Source: Macrophomina tecta (Eukaryota > Ascomycota > Dothideomycetes > Botryosphaeriales > Botryosphaeriaceae). Taken from it: 64,000 bases of DNA. The position numbers and the translations under genes were made by a program. Shown here in pieces: positions 34,292-46,900 of this stretch. The notes under the pieces were generated by a model. That model ran no database searches and was not told the origin of the DNA. It saw only the letters and a program-made list of their open reading frames with translations. The stretch spans positions 558,001 through 622,000 of the forward strand of contig JAKSGN010000003.1 of the NCBI GenBank assembly GCA_024180945.1, written 5' to 3'. Each line of letters opens with the position of its first letter. Within the stretch, counting starts at the first letter, position 1.

Positions 34292-37101
34292 TTATCTCAT
34301 GTCGTTTAATGCCTTCTCCCTAAAATCCCGCTCACAAGCATCCGCCAGCGTCCTCAGCACCGATCCCATCCTGGGAGTCACTATCGCACGAAAAGTTAGT
34401 CTCTCTCTCTCTCCTAATCTGGACCCAAATGAACATTCAACTCACCACCCCAAACCCACGTATCCTCCAAAAATACCGCACAAGCCCTCGCCACCCGCGC
34501 AGCTAACGACCCCTCCTCCATCTCTGCGCCACCCCTCCCGCCAAACAACTCCTCTTCCACCGATATCTCTTTCAAATACGTTCGCAGCATCTCCAGAACC
34601 CTCCTCTCATCCTCGCTTTCGGGCCCAGCCGCCGTCTGCACAGCATGGACCCACTTAGTTAAGAACAGCGCCGTGTCCCACCACGCGACCGCGATCTCGA
34701 TGCTCCAGCCGAACGCGGCCGTCTTGCGCACGAGTAGGCTGCCCACCTTGGCGGGCATGCGGAAGAACTCGCACGCGCGCTCCGCGCCGCTCGTCCCCAG
34801 GGCGTCGCGCGTCGATGACGCTTGCAAGAACGCCTTCGCAGCGGCGGCGACGTCGTGCTTGCTGTCCGAGGCCAGGACGAAGCGGTTGAACGAGTCGGCC
34901 GAGCCGGCGAGCAGACGAGTGGACGCGATGCGCAGGAGCGAGGACGTGTTGAAGGCGAGGGAACTGTGCGCATCGGCCGAGTAAGGGTGCCGATAGTCAT
35001 CGAAGGAGCGGGTGCTGCCGCCGTAGCTGAGGGCATGGCTGCAGCGGTCAAGGGAGGTGGAGGCGTCGGCGAGTAGTGTTACGTTGTTGCCGGGAGCCAA
35101 GCATTGCGAGAGCTGCGACAGATGCCAAACATGGATGTTGGTTGCGTGCGCGATGACGAGATTGACAAAGCCGGAGACGCGTTGCTGGTCCTTGGGCGGG
35201 AACGAATGTTGCTCCTGAGAGAGCGAGTCAAGGATCGCGTTTTTGATCGTCTTCGGCGGGTTCTGTCTCGAGTTTTTCCTTATTTCCAACCATTTCCCCG
35301 TTGTCCGAGCGTCCCAGAGATTGTCTCTCGAAGGAAGCTCCACTTGCAGGTCCTCGCCTACTGAAAACCAAGGATTCGTGCCGTAAGTTATGGAGAGCAG
35401 ATTGCTCAAAATCAAGATTCCGCAAAGAAGCCTTTTGCTGGACTCTCGGATACTCCAGTCCTCCCACGTCCGCTCATTGGCATTAAGATCTGCTATCAAG
35501 GACATCCGCCGCAGACGGTATTCAGTGACGAGGAGGCCGGTGTTCTCTATGTTCGAGACAACAAGTCCTGATCGGCCACTAAATACGGCGTACATTGCAA
35601 GCAACAAGCTTCCCTGCACAGCCCAAAGAGGGCCTGGCGAAGGAGGGCTCAACCTGCGACTAGAGGAGATGGCTGATTGCAGCAATGGGCTTGCCAGTTC
35701 ATAAAGAATGGTAGCACGCCGTCTGTCCAGCCTGTAGAGTGCCCCAATACAGCAGATGGCTAAGATAAGTGGGCTGGGTGTAGACTCCAGACTCAATGAT
35801 GGAAAATGGATGATGGGAAAATGACGGTGAAAGCAACTGATGTAGCTCTCGATGAACTTCTGTAGCTCTTGGGCGCTCAGCAGCTTACTTTCATTCCATT
35901 CTTCTTTCCTCATCCGCGCCTGAAGGTCACCGCAGATACTTCGATATGTGGTCTCGCTGACAGGAAGCTTCAGTGGCTCGGAACTGGTCTCTCGAGAAGC
36001 CTGCGAGTTCCCTCCGATGAAGGGCTGCCAATTGGTGGATCCAGAACCTTGCGTCGAGCCAGCAAATCCAAAGTTTGGCGAGAACAGGCTGTCATTTTGT
36101 TGTTGCGTGGAAAATTCCTGGCCGCCCATCAAGAAGGGATCGATAGGGATTGAGAAATCCAAGCTGTCAGGGGTGATCAAGGAGTCCATTGAGCTCGGTG
36201 CTACATCGGATGGCGGCTCCGGAGGTGACCAGAAGTCGCGGAAAATGTCAATCGAAGCTGCGTCAAGGTCGTGCTGCCAATCCAATCGCGAAGTTGGCTG
36301 GATGTCGATGGTATGTCTGCGGCCACTGGCTAATCTCCGGCGTTTGGTTGGCGGACCCATGGTTTCCTGCGCCGCATCCATCGAATCATTCCGCGACTCG
36401 ATGCTCGCTACCGCCGGTTGTGGAGCTAGGCTGCCCCTGTGGCTCATGGCATCTAGATTCAAAGATTGATGAGGCTCGCAAAGTTGGGGGTCAATGGGCA
36501 TGAAGGTGGGCTGCATCTGCATGTCCTGGAGAGCAACGACATGCTCATTCCACGGCTGTAAAGTGACCTGTACTTGCTCCGGACAGCTTTGAGGGCTGGG
36601 GTAAAGGGCTTCCACGGTGTTGCCAAACCCAAAGGTAGGGGTAGCCACGTCGGCGGGAATCATGATAGAACCGCGACGGCCATCCCCCACGGCCAGCTCC
36701 TGCGGAGAAAGCTCTGCCGAGGTGGCCATGGGCGGAGGGTTCTCTGTCAGCGTGATCGCCGGGGGAGATTCCTTCCCAGGCTCGAAGGCTTGGGTCTGGT
36801 CCGGGTGGGACGGGGCATTGCTGGGAATCGATACGTTGATAGTATCGCTCGACTCGGAAGATCTGGGAGAGTCGGGAGAGTCGGGCACGACGGTGGCGAT
36901 TGATTGTCTCCTCTTTTCGGAGTGCAATGTCTTCTCGTGGCGGGTAACCAGGTCCTTTCGGGCGTATCTTTTGTGGCAGTACTGGCAGGAGAAAGGCCTT
37001 TCACGGGTGTGGATACGCTCATGGCGCGAGCAGTGTTCACTCCTCTTGAAGACCCTGGCGCAGGTGCTACACTTGTAGACCCTTCTCTGCTTGCCGGACA
37101 T
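34292..37101 (-). CDS. C2H2 zinc-finger / fungal-specific transcription factor
   Basis: Nuclear DNA-binding regulator. Two N-terminal C2H2 fingers are visible: Cys11-Cys14-His27-His31 and Cys39-Cys42-His55-His60. The middle region carries a fungal-trans (PF04082-like) domain, seen around ISCFHRHFPIIHFPSL and the helical block after it. The start is the ATG at 37101; the frame upstream has no ATG. Two exons: 37101-34446 and 34380-34292. The 65-nt intron contains a CT repeat; splicing replaces a read-through tail by VTPRMGSVLRTLADACERD, a C terminus typical of this regulator class. Product 914 aa. The target is unknown; the nearest structural gene is the divergently oriented or tandem carboxylesterase, with no evidence of a link. 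Confidence 0.92.
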
Positions 37102-38155
37102 GTTCGGCCGAGTGGTACCGTGCTCTTCCCGACAGGCGGAGTGACAGCCAGCGACAAGCACGAGACAACGGACTCCTGCGGAGGCGTGTCAGTAGATTAG
37201 CGGCAAGGCAGCACGGCCAATTGCCCAAGCTGAGGACTGCAGAGACAGGCGGGCGGCTGGCAGAGAGCACATGGAGGTCGCGCGGTCGTCGGGACCGGGC
37301 GTCATGGCCCTCCGGGCAATCTTCGCCGGCGCAAGTGACAGCCGAGGGAAGGAAGCATACCGTGTCTCAGATAGCGGGCTGAATGAGTCGCACCTGGTCG
37401 TGGGCGCGCGGGGCTGGAGCTTGCGGACGCGGTGAGGTTGGAGAAGAGGGACGGAAGGTGCAGGAGAGCTACGACATGGCGCTGCTAGTTTGTCGCTGCG
37501 CTGCGCCGTTAGTCCCAACCGGCGCCAGGCTGCTGCTGCTGCCAAGTTGGATGCGCGGGACCCCGGAAGCATTCGCAAAAAGGCGGGGAAGAGCTTCATG
37601 CTTCTCCGCGAAAGAGAACGGGATCGGCCGCGCGCTGAGGCGCCACGCACGCTGCAGAGCGCTGCAGGGCCCACCCAAGCCCTTTTTCGGCAGTAGACCT
37701 GGCGGAATTGCCGCTGTCGCCCTGTTCCTGGTGCAGAATCGCCGGCACATGACTGCTGCGCTGATGAAATGCTGCCGCCCTCACTGGCCCGCTGGTGCGC
37801 TTGCCGATGACTCGCGCAGACGCCGACGCCGGCACCGTCGCGGCCCAGCCTGTTTTAGCCGCGAAAGCAGCCCGCGTTACTCAGATCTTATGAATCCACG
37901 GGCCACAGCCACACATGCGATCCTCGAGGGAAAATGCTGGTTGGCTCACGTATTCGCACTACGAGAGCAGGCAAGCCCGAAGACACGGGGACGCAGCGCG
38001 CAGGTCATGAATTAATTGTCTACCGTCGTGGCCATGCTCGTCATATCGTTACACACTCGACCAGCAGCTATTGCTTCCTTATGCTAGCCCGCATCCCCGT
38101 CCTGGTTGTCTAGCTGTTTTGAAACAATGTTGCCTGCGGCGATCCTAGAGGGAAA
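37102..38155. other. Intergenic: promoter of the zinc-finger regulator
   Basis: About 1.05 kb, GC-rich. It holds the promoter of the transcription factor and the 3' flank of the phosphatidylserine synthase gene. Overlapping frames on both strands look like shadows; no gene seen. Confidence 0.55.
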
Positions 38156-39098
38156 CTACGGCTTGGGCACCTTGAGCGTCTTGCTGACCATGAGGCACCC
38201 GTGGACCAAGAACATGCCAATGACCGGGTGGAACTCGAAGGGAGTGCCAGCGAACGCCGTGCCGAGAGGGATGTTGTCCAATACCCAGCCATTGTACACC
38301 CAGTATGCCATGATGCTGTCTAGCCCGAGCGATGTGGGGATGGGCGTGCCTTCAAAGTACTTGGCCTTGCCCGTGGCATCCTTGGGAAGCAGCTGCGCCG
38401 TGACGTTGAACCGAGCGAGGCGCGTGAGGCCGCAGAGAACATAGAATGTCAGGAGGAAGTGGTCCAAGGGCGTACGCATGCCGATCGCCATGGCGCAGCA
38501 GGCGGGCGCGACACCGAAGGAGATCTAAGCTGCGCGTCAGTAACAGCAGCTGCCAGGGAGCCCCCTCGACACGTACCAGGTCCGCCAGCGAGTCCAGCTC
38601 CTGACCCATCATCGAGGCCTTCTTCCTCCACCGAGCGACCTTGCCATCCATGAAGTCGAAGAACAGGCCGAAGGGCATGAAGGCTAGCGCAGCCCACAGA
38701 TTGCCGAAGTCGCTCGGGTCGCCGAGGCAGTAACGCATCGAGGAGAAGACGGACATGACGCCGCAGAACCCTACCAGAACTCGTCAGAGCGCTATACGCG
38801 TGCGATAGAGGCCTGCTAGACTAACCGTTCAACTCGGTAATCACATCCGCAAGGTGCATGGCCCTGCGCTCGTTAGCTTACGGCTGCGTTTGCCATTGTG
38901 CGACAAAGGCGTACTTGATCAGCGAGAAATGGCCAGCGTCCGCAGAGAGGAGTCTCTTCTGCTTCTCGAGACCTTGAAACCAGTGAGCGACCGCGTCCAG
39001 AAGCTCGCATCGCAGCCAGACGCACCTGGGTTCTCGGAGACGGGGGTCGAGCTGACATCCTTGTCGGCACTGTTGCCGGCACCGTTCCTCCGCGACAT
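38156..39098 (-). CDS. CHO1: CDP-diacylglycerol-serine O-phosphatidyltransferase (phosphatidylserine synthase)
   Basis: Membrane enzyme that makes phosphatidylserine from CDP-diacylglycerol and serine in the ER. Five exons: 39098-39026, 38972-38915, 38863-38826, 38770-38577 and 38524-38156; four introns of about 50-55 nt; 732 nt, 243 aa. The CDP-alcohol phosphotransferase signature DG-x2-AR-x8-G-x3-D-x3-D is complete (Asp98, Gly99, Ala102, Arg103, Gly112, Asp116, Asp120). Further family blocks: [20 protein letters not shown] across the second and third junctions, FVLCGL-like [27 protein letters not shown], and the C terminus SKTLKVPKP. Several hydrophobic segments follow the signature. The first three exons are tiny; the N terminus [13 protein letters not shown] is typical for filamentous fungi. 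Confidence 0.95.
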
Positions 39099-39541
39099 GA
39101 CGCGTCTTAGTGATGTGGAAAACCTGGAGTGAGGTTGCTGGTGGGTATGAGCAGAGAGTGCTCGTGAGGAAATGAGGAGTTATGAGGGCGGAGGCTGTTG
39201 TTGGGAGAGGCTGTGCAGTCGACACTTTGTTTTCCAGGCAAGATTTCAGGTTCAAAGGCGGCGGGCCAGACCGAACGTCATCTTCCGCGCTAAACAGCAT
39301 CACCGTGGATCAGCTCCCGAAACAGGTCACACATACGTTTCTTGGTCACGCAGGGCTGAACAACCCGACATGCAGCTTTCGAGTAAACTTTTGCATTGTT
39401 ACTGGAGCTTCTCGCTCCATTAGACCCAAAACCCCCCAGACATTTTCATCGTCTGTAAAAATTCGTACACAGAAAAGAGCCACTCCCAACCCGCGAACGC
39501 CGTCCCATGAGCCGTAAAGCACAAGCAAAGGCCGTCACCGA

Positions 39542-40456
39542 CTAGTAACCGCCGCGGCCCCTGCCTCTGCCACCTCCCCTAGGAGCACCGCCGCGTCCAC
39601 CGCCAAAGCCTCCCCTCGAGCCTCCGCGACCTCCGAAGCTGGACCCACCACGGCCACCGCCGCGGCCTGCACCGCCACGAGGAGTAAAGCCACCACGACC
39701 ACCCCGGCCACCACGGGCTGGTCCGCCACGTCCTGCTCCACCAGCGCGCTTGGGCTTGGGCATTCCTGTTTTTCAGTTAGATGATGCTACGATGGGTGAG
39801 AAAAATCGAAGACCATACCTGGCGGAGGCTTTGGCTTCGGCAGGAACCTGTTCCGAACTTCGTCAGCGTGAGATTCCAGAGAGGAACTTTGAAGCAATGC
39901 CTACCTCTCCAAGGGTAGGAGCTTGTCTCCGCCAATGTAGAACTTATCGCCCTGCTTGAAGGAGGTGGCCTGAATGCCCTCCTGCGGCTTGATGGTGAAA
40001 TAAACCTGGTTCAGAGGACCGAGGATCTCATCAACCTTGCCGATCGGGCTCTGTGACCCAGTCAATTTACCATTCCATCATCTTTATCGCGAGTGCCAGC
40101 TTGCCTTGTTCTCGAGATAGATCGGGGCATTGAAGTACGGAATCTTAGTGTTGATCGACTCGCACACGATCTCGCCTTCGCAAGCGTGCATGAAGCTGCC
40201 CATCTCTGTTTTCCGTCAGCGGACATGCAGCAATTGAGTCGCAGTAGACATACCAAAGACCTGGTCAGGCGGGCCCATTGGCTGCGAGAAGCCTCCGCGA
40301 GCTGTAAACCCCATAGTCAGCGCCGTTCAACTTTTTTTTTTCCCCCGGATCTCTGGCCCACGCACCTCCACCACGACCGCCGCGAAAGCCGCCGCCGCCG
40401 CGGGACTGAAAACCGCCTCCACCGCGACCGCCGCGAGAACCTCCACGGAACGACAT
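39542..40456 (-). CDS. GAR1: H/ACA snoRNP subunit GAR1
   Basis: Nucleolar protein of H/ACA ribonucleoproteins, which guide pseudouridylation of rRNA. Six exons: 40456-40366, 40301-40254, 40205-40105, 40050-39905, 39847-39819 and 39765-39542; 639 nt, 212 aa. The central Gar1 fold is clear: [49 protein letters not shown] and [15 protein letters not shown]. It is flanked by two glycine/arginine-rich RGG domains, residues 1-40 and about 140-212. The third intron (40104-40051) begins with GCAAGC rather than GT, a GC-AG intron; no alternative GT donor restores the frame. Exon 5 is only 29 nt. The gene is divergent from threonyl-tRNA synthetase across 234 bp, so the two translation-related genes may share a promoter. 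Confidence 0.95.
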
Positions 40457-40690
40457 TTTGTGCTGCTGATGTGCTTCGGAATGGGTCGTGGGTTGTCGCA
40501 GGGTGAGAGCTCCAGCGCGGCCGCCGTGTTCGCGTTCGCGGAATTTTTGCAGGCGGCGACCGGAAGATCGTCGGCTCGGCGGGATGAGTCACGCTAGTCA
40601 CCTAAGCGGATAAGTTCAGCTGGTCGAATTTCACGGACGTGGACTCTGCCCCTCGCCCCATTGATCGCAAACCCCCACCCAAATCCCACC
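40457..40690. promoter_or_regulatory. Bidirectional promoter GAR1 / threonyl-tRNA synthetase
   Basis: 234 bp between the start codons of two divergent housekeeping genes, both serving translation. No TATA box is evident. Confidence 0.5.
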
Positions 40691-43034
40691 ATGGACGCTG
40701 TCAAGGACGCTGTCGAAGGCGTCAAGAACCTGGCCGTTGGCGAGAAGCAGCAGCCGAAGAAGGAAAAACAGCCCAAGAAGGACAAGAAGAAGGGCGGTGA
40801 AGACAGTGATGCCCGCCCGCTGGAACTTGCTCCCCCACCTGAGTATTTGGACCACAGGATTAAGATCTTCGAGGAACTCAAGGCCAAGTACGACGCTGAA
40901 ATCGCCTCCAAACCCCGCGAGCCTATCAACATCACCCTTCCGGATGGCAAGGTCCATGTTGGCGAATCTTGGGTGACCTCTCCCGCCGATATTGCACGTG
41001 CCATCAGCAAGTCCTTGTTCGAGCGTACTGTGATTTCTCGCGTTGATGGCGAGCTCTGGGATCTGGAACGCCCTCTTGAGAAGAGCTGCAGCCTTGAATT
41101 CCTTGACTTCGAGCATCCAGAGGGCAAGAAGGTTTTCTGGCACTCTAGCGCTCACATCCTTGGAGAGGCAGCCGAGAGGAGATTTGGCTGTGATCTTTGC
41201 ATTGGTCCGCCTGTCGAGGATGGTTTCTACTACGAGATGGCCCTCCCTGGTGGTGAGGTCGTCCAGCAGCTCGACTACAAGCCTCTGGAGAAGATTGCCG
41301 ACAAGGCCATCAAGGAAAAGCAGAAGTTCGAGCGTCTCACCCTCACCAAGGAAGAGCTTCTTGAGATGTTCAAGACCAACAAGTACAAGCAGCACATTAT
41401 CAAGGACAAGATTCCGGATGGCACCAGCACCACTGTCTACCGCTGCGGCCCCCTGATCGACCTCTGCCGTGGTCCTCACGTGCCCCACACCGGCAGAGTC
41501 AAGTTCTTCAAAGTCATGAAGGTACGACAAGATATAACCAAGACGATCAAGACTCTGCTGAATATTTTCTTAGAACTCTGCGTCCTATTTCCTTGGGGAT
41601 GCCAAGAACGACTCGCTCCAGCGTATTTATGGTGTTTCTTTCCCCGAGAAGAAGATGATGGAGGAGCACCTGAAGTACCTCGAGGAGGCCGCCAAGCGTG
41701 ATCACCGCAAGATTGGCAAGGAGCAGGAACTGTTTTTCTTCCACGAGTGGTCGCCAGGCTCAGCTTTCTTCCTGCCCCACGGCATGATCATTTACAACAC
41801 GCTTCAGTCGTTCCTCCGCGAGGAGTACTGGAGACGCGGCTACCAGGAGGTCCAGTCACCCAACATGTACAACGCTGACCTCTGGAAGCGGTCTGGTCAC
41901 TGGCAGCACTACAAGGACGACATGTTCACCTTCGAGGTCGAGAAGGACCAATGGGCGCTGAAGCCTATGAACTGCCCTGGTCACTGTTTGCTTTTCGGCC
42001 ACAGGGAACGCAGCTACAGGGAGCTGCCCATGAGGATTGCTGACTTCGGTGTGCTGCACCGTAACGAGGCTTCTGGTGCGCTCACTGGTCTTACTCGTGT
42101 GCGTCGTTTCCAGCAGGATGATACTCACATCTTCTGCACGGAGGACCAGATCGAGCAGGAGATCACTGGCCTCTTTGACTTCCTTCAGACTGTCTACGGC
42201 AAGTTTGGTTTCACTTTCAAGATGAAGCTGTCCACCCGGCCCGAGGGCTTCCTTGGTGACATTGAGACCTGGAACGTCGCCGAGGACAAGCTGAAGGCCG
42301 CTTTGGACAAGTTTACTGCTCAAGGCGGCGAGAAGTGGGAACTGAACCCCGGTGATGGTGCTTTCTACGGCCCTAAGATCGACATCACCATCTCGGATGC
42401 GCTGAAGCGTGACCACCAGTGCGCTACCATCCAGCTTGACTTCCAGCTCCCTCAGCAATTCAACCTGGAGTACATGAGCGCGGAGAAGGCGGAGAAGCCA
42501 AAGGATGCCGCCGCTGCTAAGCCCGAAGCACCCAAGACCGAGGCTCCCAAGGAGGGGGAGAAGAAGGAGGTCATGGAGGCCGCCAGGAAGCCGCTTACTC
42601 CCGGCTGCGCACGCCCGGTTATGATTCACCGTGCCATTTACGGAAGTTTCGAGCGTTTCATTGCCATTCTTACCGAGCACTTTGCCGGAAAGTGGCCGTT
42701 CTGGCTCAGCCCCCGCCAGATCCTGATCGTTCCTGTCATGCCTGCTGTCAACGATTACGTGCATGAGCTGCAGGGTATCTTCCGCGCCAAGGGTATGCAT
42801 GTCGATGTCGACGTCAGCGGCAACACGATGCAGAAGAAGATCCGCACTGGCCAGCTGCAGCAGTACAACTTCATCTTCGTTGTCGGGGCTGAGGAGAAGG
42901 AGCAGCGCAAGGTCAACATTCGCAACCGTGATGACCAGGCCACCCAGCAGAGAGGAGAACTTGTCGATCTCGATGCTGCCATTGAAAAGTTGGTTGCGCT
43001 CAAGGACAACAGGGCTCTGGTCAGCTCTCTCTAA
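40691..43034 (+). CDS. THS1: Threonyl-tRNA synthetase, cytosolic
   Basis: Class II synthetase charging tRNA-Thr. Two exons, 40691-41521 and 41574-43034, intron 52 nt; 2292 nt, 763 aa. The start ATG at 40691 sits in ACCATGG. Order: Lys-rich N-terminal extension; TGS domain ([14 protein letters not shown]); editing domain with [10 protein letters not shown]; catalytic core with class II motif 1 ([17 protein letters not shown]), the zinc-site segment MNCPGHC, motif 2 ([20 protein letters not shown]) and motif 3 ([14 protein letters not shown]); anticodon-binding domain starting PRQILIVPV. An Ala/Lys/Glu/Pro-rich insert of about 40 residues ([11 protein letters not shown] to VMEAARKP) interrupts the catalytic domain before motif 3. 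There is no mitochondrial presequence. Confidence 0.97.
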
Positions 43035-43971
43035 ATGTTCGTGGCACAAAAGCATGTTTTCTGACAAGTGGGGTGGAGTTCCGCGGTTCTTAGATAACTG
43101 GGAGAAAGCGGCACAGAGAACTGCATGAAATAGATGATTCCAAGCAGATCAGTTTGCGATGCACCGTGACAGTATCTTGAACTGGGTCGGATTAGGCATG
43201 CATATCCACAGATCTTTGATTCAAGTGGAAATAAGCCACTGTCGCTGTTCCACTTGATCAAACGACTGTCCAGAAGCGCGCATCTTGCAAAGGATGACGT
43301 TAGACGCTGGCGCCGGCGCATTTGACAAGCAAAGTCCAATATCCAGGCCGTTTCGGTTCCTAACAGAGAGCGCATGTATGGCGTTGCGCTGGTGGATACA
43401 AGGCGATGGGCAATCATGATCGGAGCTTCAACAAGAAGTGGCCGGCTTCCGATTTGCTGCTGCCCGTGCGTTCGGCAGGAGCAAGCGAAGGGCGCGGCCA
43501 CGACTAAAATAGCCTACCCCAGTCCCCGTGCTGCATTCCCGCTGCAGGTCGGCTTCGCGCGTCCGCCTCATCATCCCGGCACGCATTTGCCATCCGCCCT
43601 CACCTCCAGGCTTACAACAAACCCGCCGCATCGCTCGCTCGGACGCCCGGCGACTGAAATTGGCGCCAGGCTTGCGCAACCGCTCTCTTTAGGAGGCTAC
43701 CTCTTTTCAGGCCCTGCGACCAGCTGCGCACCACGTCTTGAGCGGCAGTAAGCTCGGTCTCCACCTCACCCCCGGCCCTCGCAAGCTCCGCGCATGCGCA
43801 CCCATGGACTAGCTTTCTTAGTCTGTGATTTAACCTCGTGCTCTCTAGCGCCGCTTCTCGCCGGGACACAGCCGGTGTGGCTGCGGCGGTTCTCTCTCTC
43901 GTCTCACCACTTTCGCCACGGCTCACTAGAAGGACGCTTTTCAGGTTTACAGGCCCGCGTACGTCGTCACC
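43035..43971. other. Intergenic: ThrRS 3' flank and RdRP promoter
   Basis: About 940 bp; no gene seen. The last 400 bp are C/T-rich and probably the promoter and leader of the RNA-dependent RNA polymerase gene. Confidence 0.55.
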
Positions 43972-46900
43972 ATGGATATTATCGTTCGTGGCATTCCGGT
44001 GCAGACCACCGAATCTGCACTCAAGACGTTTTTCAAGCCTGTGCTAGAAGAATTCGCAATTCTCGTCTTCAATTGTAAAAAGACCAAGAACAAGCCCATT
44101 GCCATCCTCACTATCGCCGACTCTGCCAAAGCAGAACTCTTTCTGAAAAAGTACAATCAGCCTCAGTCACTAGTCGACTTCGAACCTCTGTTGTTTATCA
44201 ACAAGCCTTTGAAATGCACCGCTGGCGCATACAAACCCGACGAGATCATTCTGAAGACGTTACGCTATGAAGAGGAGGAGCTGCTCCGCAAGGCTAGCCG
44301 GAAAGCCAGAAGACAGCCGGACCCGGAGAATCCGCCAGACCAGCCGCTTATCGTACTCAAGCGCCCCAGGCTGCAAAGAGCATTTGATTTTTCGAGCCTT
44401 TGGTGCGGTGTTTGGGACTACAATGGGTCTCAAGCCGCCTTTGCCCCTCATTTCCAGGACACGAGGCGGGGTACCGTCATGTTTGGTAAGAGGACCCTCG
44501 CCATGGTCCTGCGCGCCGACGGCTGGGTGCCTTCTACCTGCAGGATTGATGTTCCGTACTGGAGTATCGATACTGTCGTTACCTGCTCGCAGCTCAACAA
44601 AATTACATTCACTTTGAAGTTTGCGCCGCGCGTCTACAAGCTGGAGGATGGCCTGGAGGGCTTGATGAGTGGCCTCGGCATTAGCGCGCCCAACAGCCGT
44701 CGATACCAGAAATTTAACCGCACTCGGGTTGCTGCTATTGACGAGTCTCACGAGCTTGTGGTGGGCAGTTGCTTCGTCTATCAGATCACCCTTTCAAATC
44801 CGGCAGATGTCTCCAAGCTCGATTACCTTCTCCGCAAGAATCCTGGGATGCCTCCAGCACTCAGCCTCCCGACTTCGTATACGCAGGCCCACGTCACGTT
44901 CAAACAGGACTTTGAGCGTCTGAAGGAGTTGATATATGCGGAGGGACAGTTTGGGAATCTGAAATTCCCGGTCAAGTTCCAGGTGGAGCGTCTCGCAAGG
45001 AATGCATATCTGCCTCCTGCGAAAGTAGTCGCACTGCTGCCAACCATCAAGCGGCTAACAGGTCAGCTGGGCTACCTCCGAACTGCTATGGCAATTCGCA
45101 TACTTGCCAGGGACATTCAGTATCCAGGGCCTCACCTTGATCCGGAGAACTTCAATGTCGACTTCCTCGCCAGGGCACTAGCCAGGAACGCCAAAGAATT
45201 CAAGATCGAAGGTTCCATTTACGACGTAAATAAGCGGCACAAGCACATCGCGCTTATACACAGAGTCATCATCACACCTGCCGGAACTTATCTGGAAGGA
45301 CCCGAACCTGAAGTGAGCAACCGCGTCTTACGAAAATATCCAGAACATACGGATAATTTCCTCCGTGTGCAGTTTGTCGATGAGGAGGGAGATGCGATTC
45401 GCTACGAGCCAAAGACCAGCCTGGGCGAAATATTCCACAACAGGTTCAAGTCGGTCTTAGACGGCGAGATCAACATTGGAGGGCATAGTTTCGCTTTCCT
45501 CGGTTTCTCTCATTCGTCCCTTCGGTCACAAACCTGCTGGTTCATGGCGCCTTTTGTTCAAAAGCTCAGCCTCATCGCTGCTCAAGAAGTCATCAAGGGA
45601 TTGGGAGATTTCTCGAAGATCAGATCACCCGCGAAATGCGCTGCGCGGATCGGACAGGCTTTCTCTGATACGTCCGGCACGGTCACGGTGAATGAGGAAA
45701 TTATCAAGATGATTGACGATGTACGCAATGACAGAGGGCACATATTCAGTGACGGCGTAGGGAAAATATCTTACAAATTGCTGAAGAGAGTTTGGAAGGA
45801 GTATCAGCAAGCTCGTGGCCAAAGACCTACGTGCCTGCAAATCCGGTTTGGAGGTAAGCAATACTGAGGATGCTTGCCGTTCAGGTTGCTGACTATTTAC
45901 AGGTGCCAAAGGAGTGGTTTCCCTCGATGATCGTCTTCCGGGTGAACAACTGGTCCTTCGTCCATCCATGGTCAAGTTTTATGGCGCCGGAACCTGGAAC
46001 ATCGAGATATGCGGCGCTAATTTTAGGCCTTTGCCAATGTATCTGAATCGACAATTCATCAAAATCCTTGAGGATCTCGGTGTACCTGCTCAGGTATTCC
46101 TCGATCTCCAGAGCGCCATGGTTGAACAGCTCCGACGGATTACTAAGTCTCCCGTCAACGCTGCTACTTTTCTAGAGCATGCTCGTGTTGGCCAAGCTAC
46201 GAGAATGCCCCACCTGCTTCGAATGCTTGATGAGCTTGGTTTTTCTTTCAATGAGGACGAATTCTTATCTCATGTCGTCGAAATTGCCGCGCTGTCCCAG
46301 CTTCGTGATATCAAGCACCGGTCCCGCATTCAAGTTGATCGAGGCGTGACGCTGTACGGCATTATGGACGAAACTGGCTTCTTGGGCGAAGATGAGATCT
46401 ACTGTGTGATTGAGCGGATAGGAGACAATGGAAGGCCAAAACGTACCGTACTCTCTGGAGGGGAGGTCATCGTAACGCGTTCTCCTGCAATGCATCCTGG
46501 TGATGTTCAGAAGGCGCGTGCGGTGGACGTACCTCCCGATTCGCCTTTACAAGCTCTTTCAAATGTGGTGGTCTTCAGCTCCAAGGGTCAGCGGGATCTC
46601 CCATCCCAGCTCAGCGGTGGTGATCTGGATGGTGATCTGTACAATGTCATCTTCGACCGCCGCTTGATGCCCAGGGTCACCTACCAGCCCGCAGACTACA
46701 AGAAAGTTCCGCCATTGGATATTGGCAGGCCGGTTACAAGACAGGATATCACGGACTTCTTCGTCAAGTTCATGGAAACGGATCAGCTCGGACGTATCTC
46801 TAACATCCATATGCAACTGGCTGACCGGCGGCCGAACGGCACACTCGACCCCGATTGTCTGAAGTTGGCAGAGATGGCCTCGATTGCTGTTGATTTCTCC

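Noticed and set aside
34100..34658. Plus-strand TATA-like CTATATAAA with a following 159-codon frame
   Set aside because: The frame is low complexity (Pro, Ser, Thr) and antisense to the 3' end of the zinc-finger gene; no domain or splice support.
41856..43067. Minus-strand frame of 403 codons opposite threonyl-tRNA synthetase
   Set aside because: Antisense shadow of highly expressed, codon-biased sequence.
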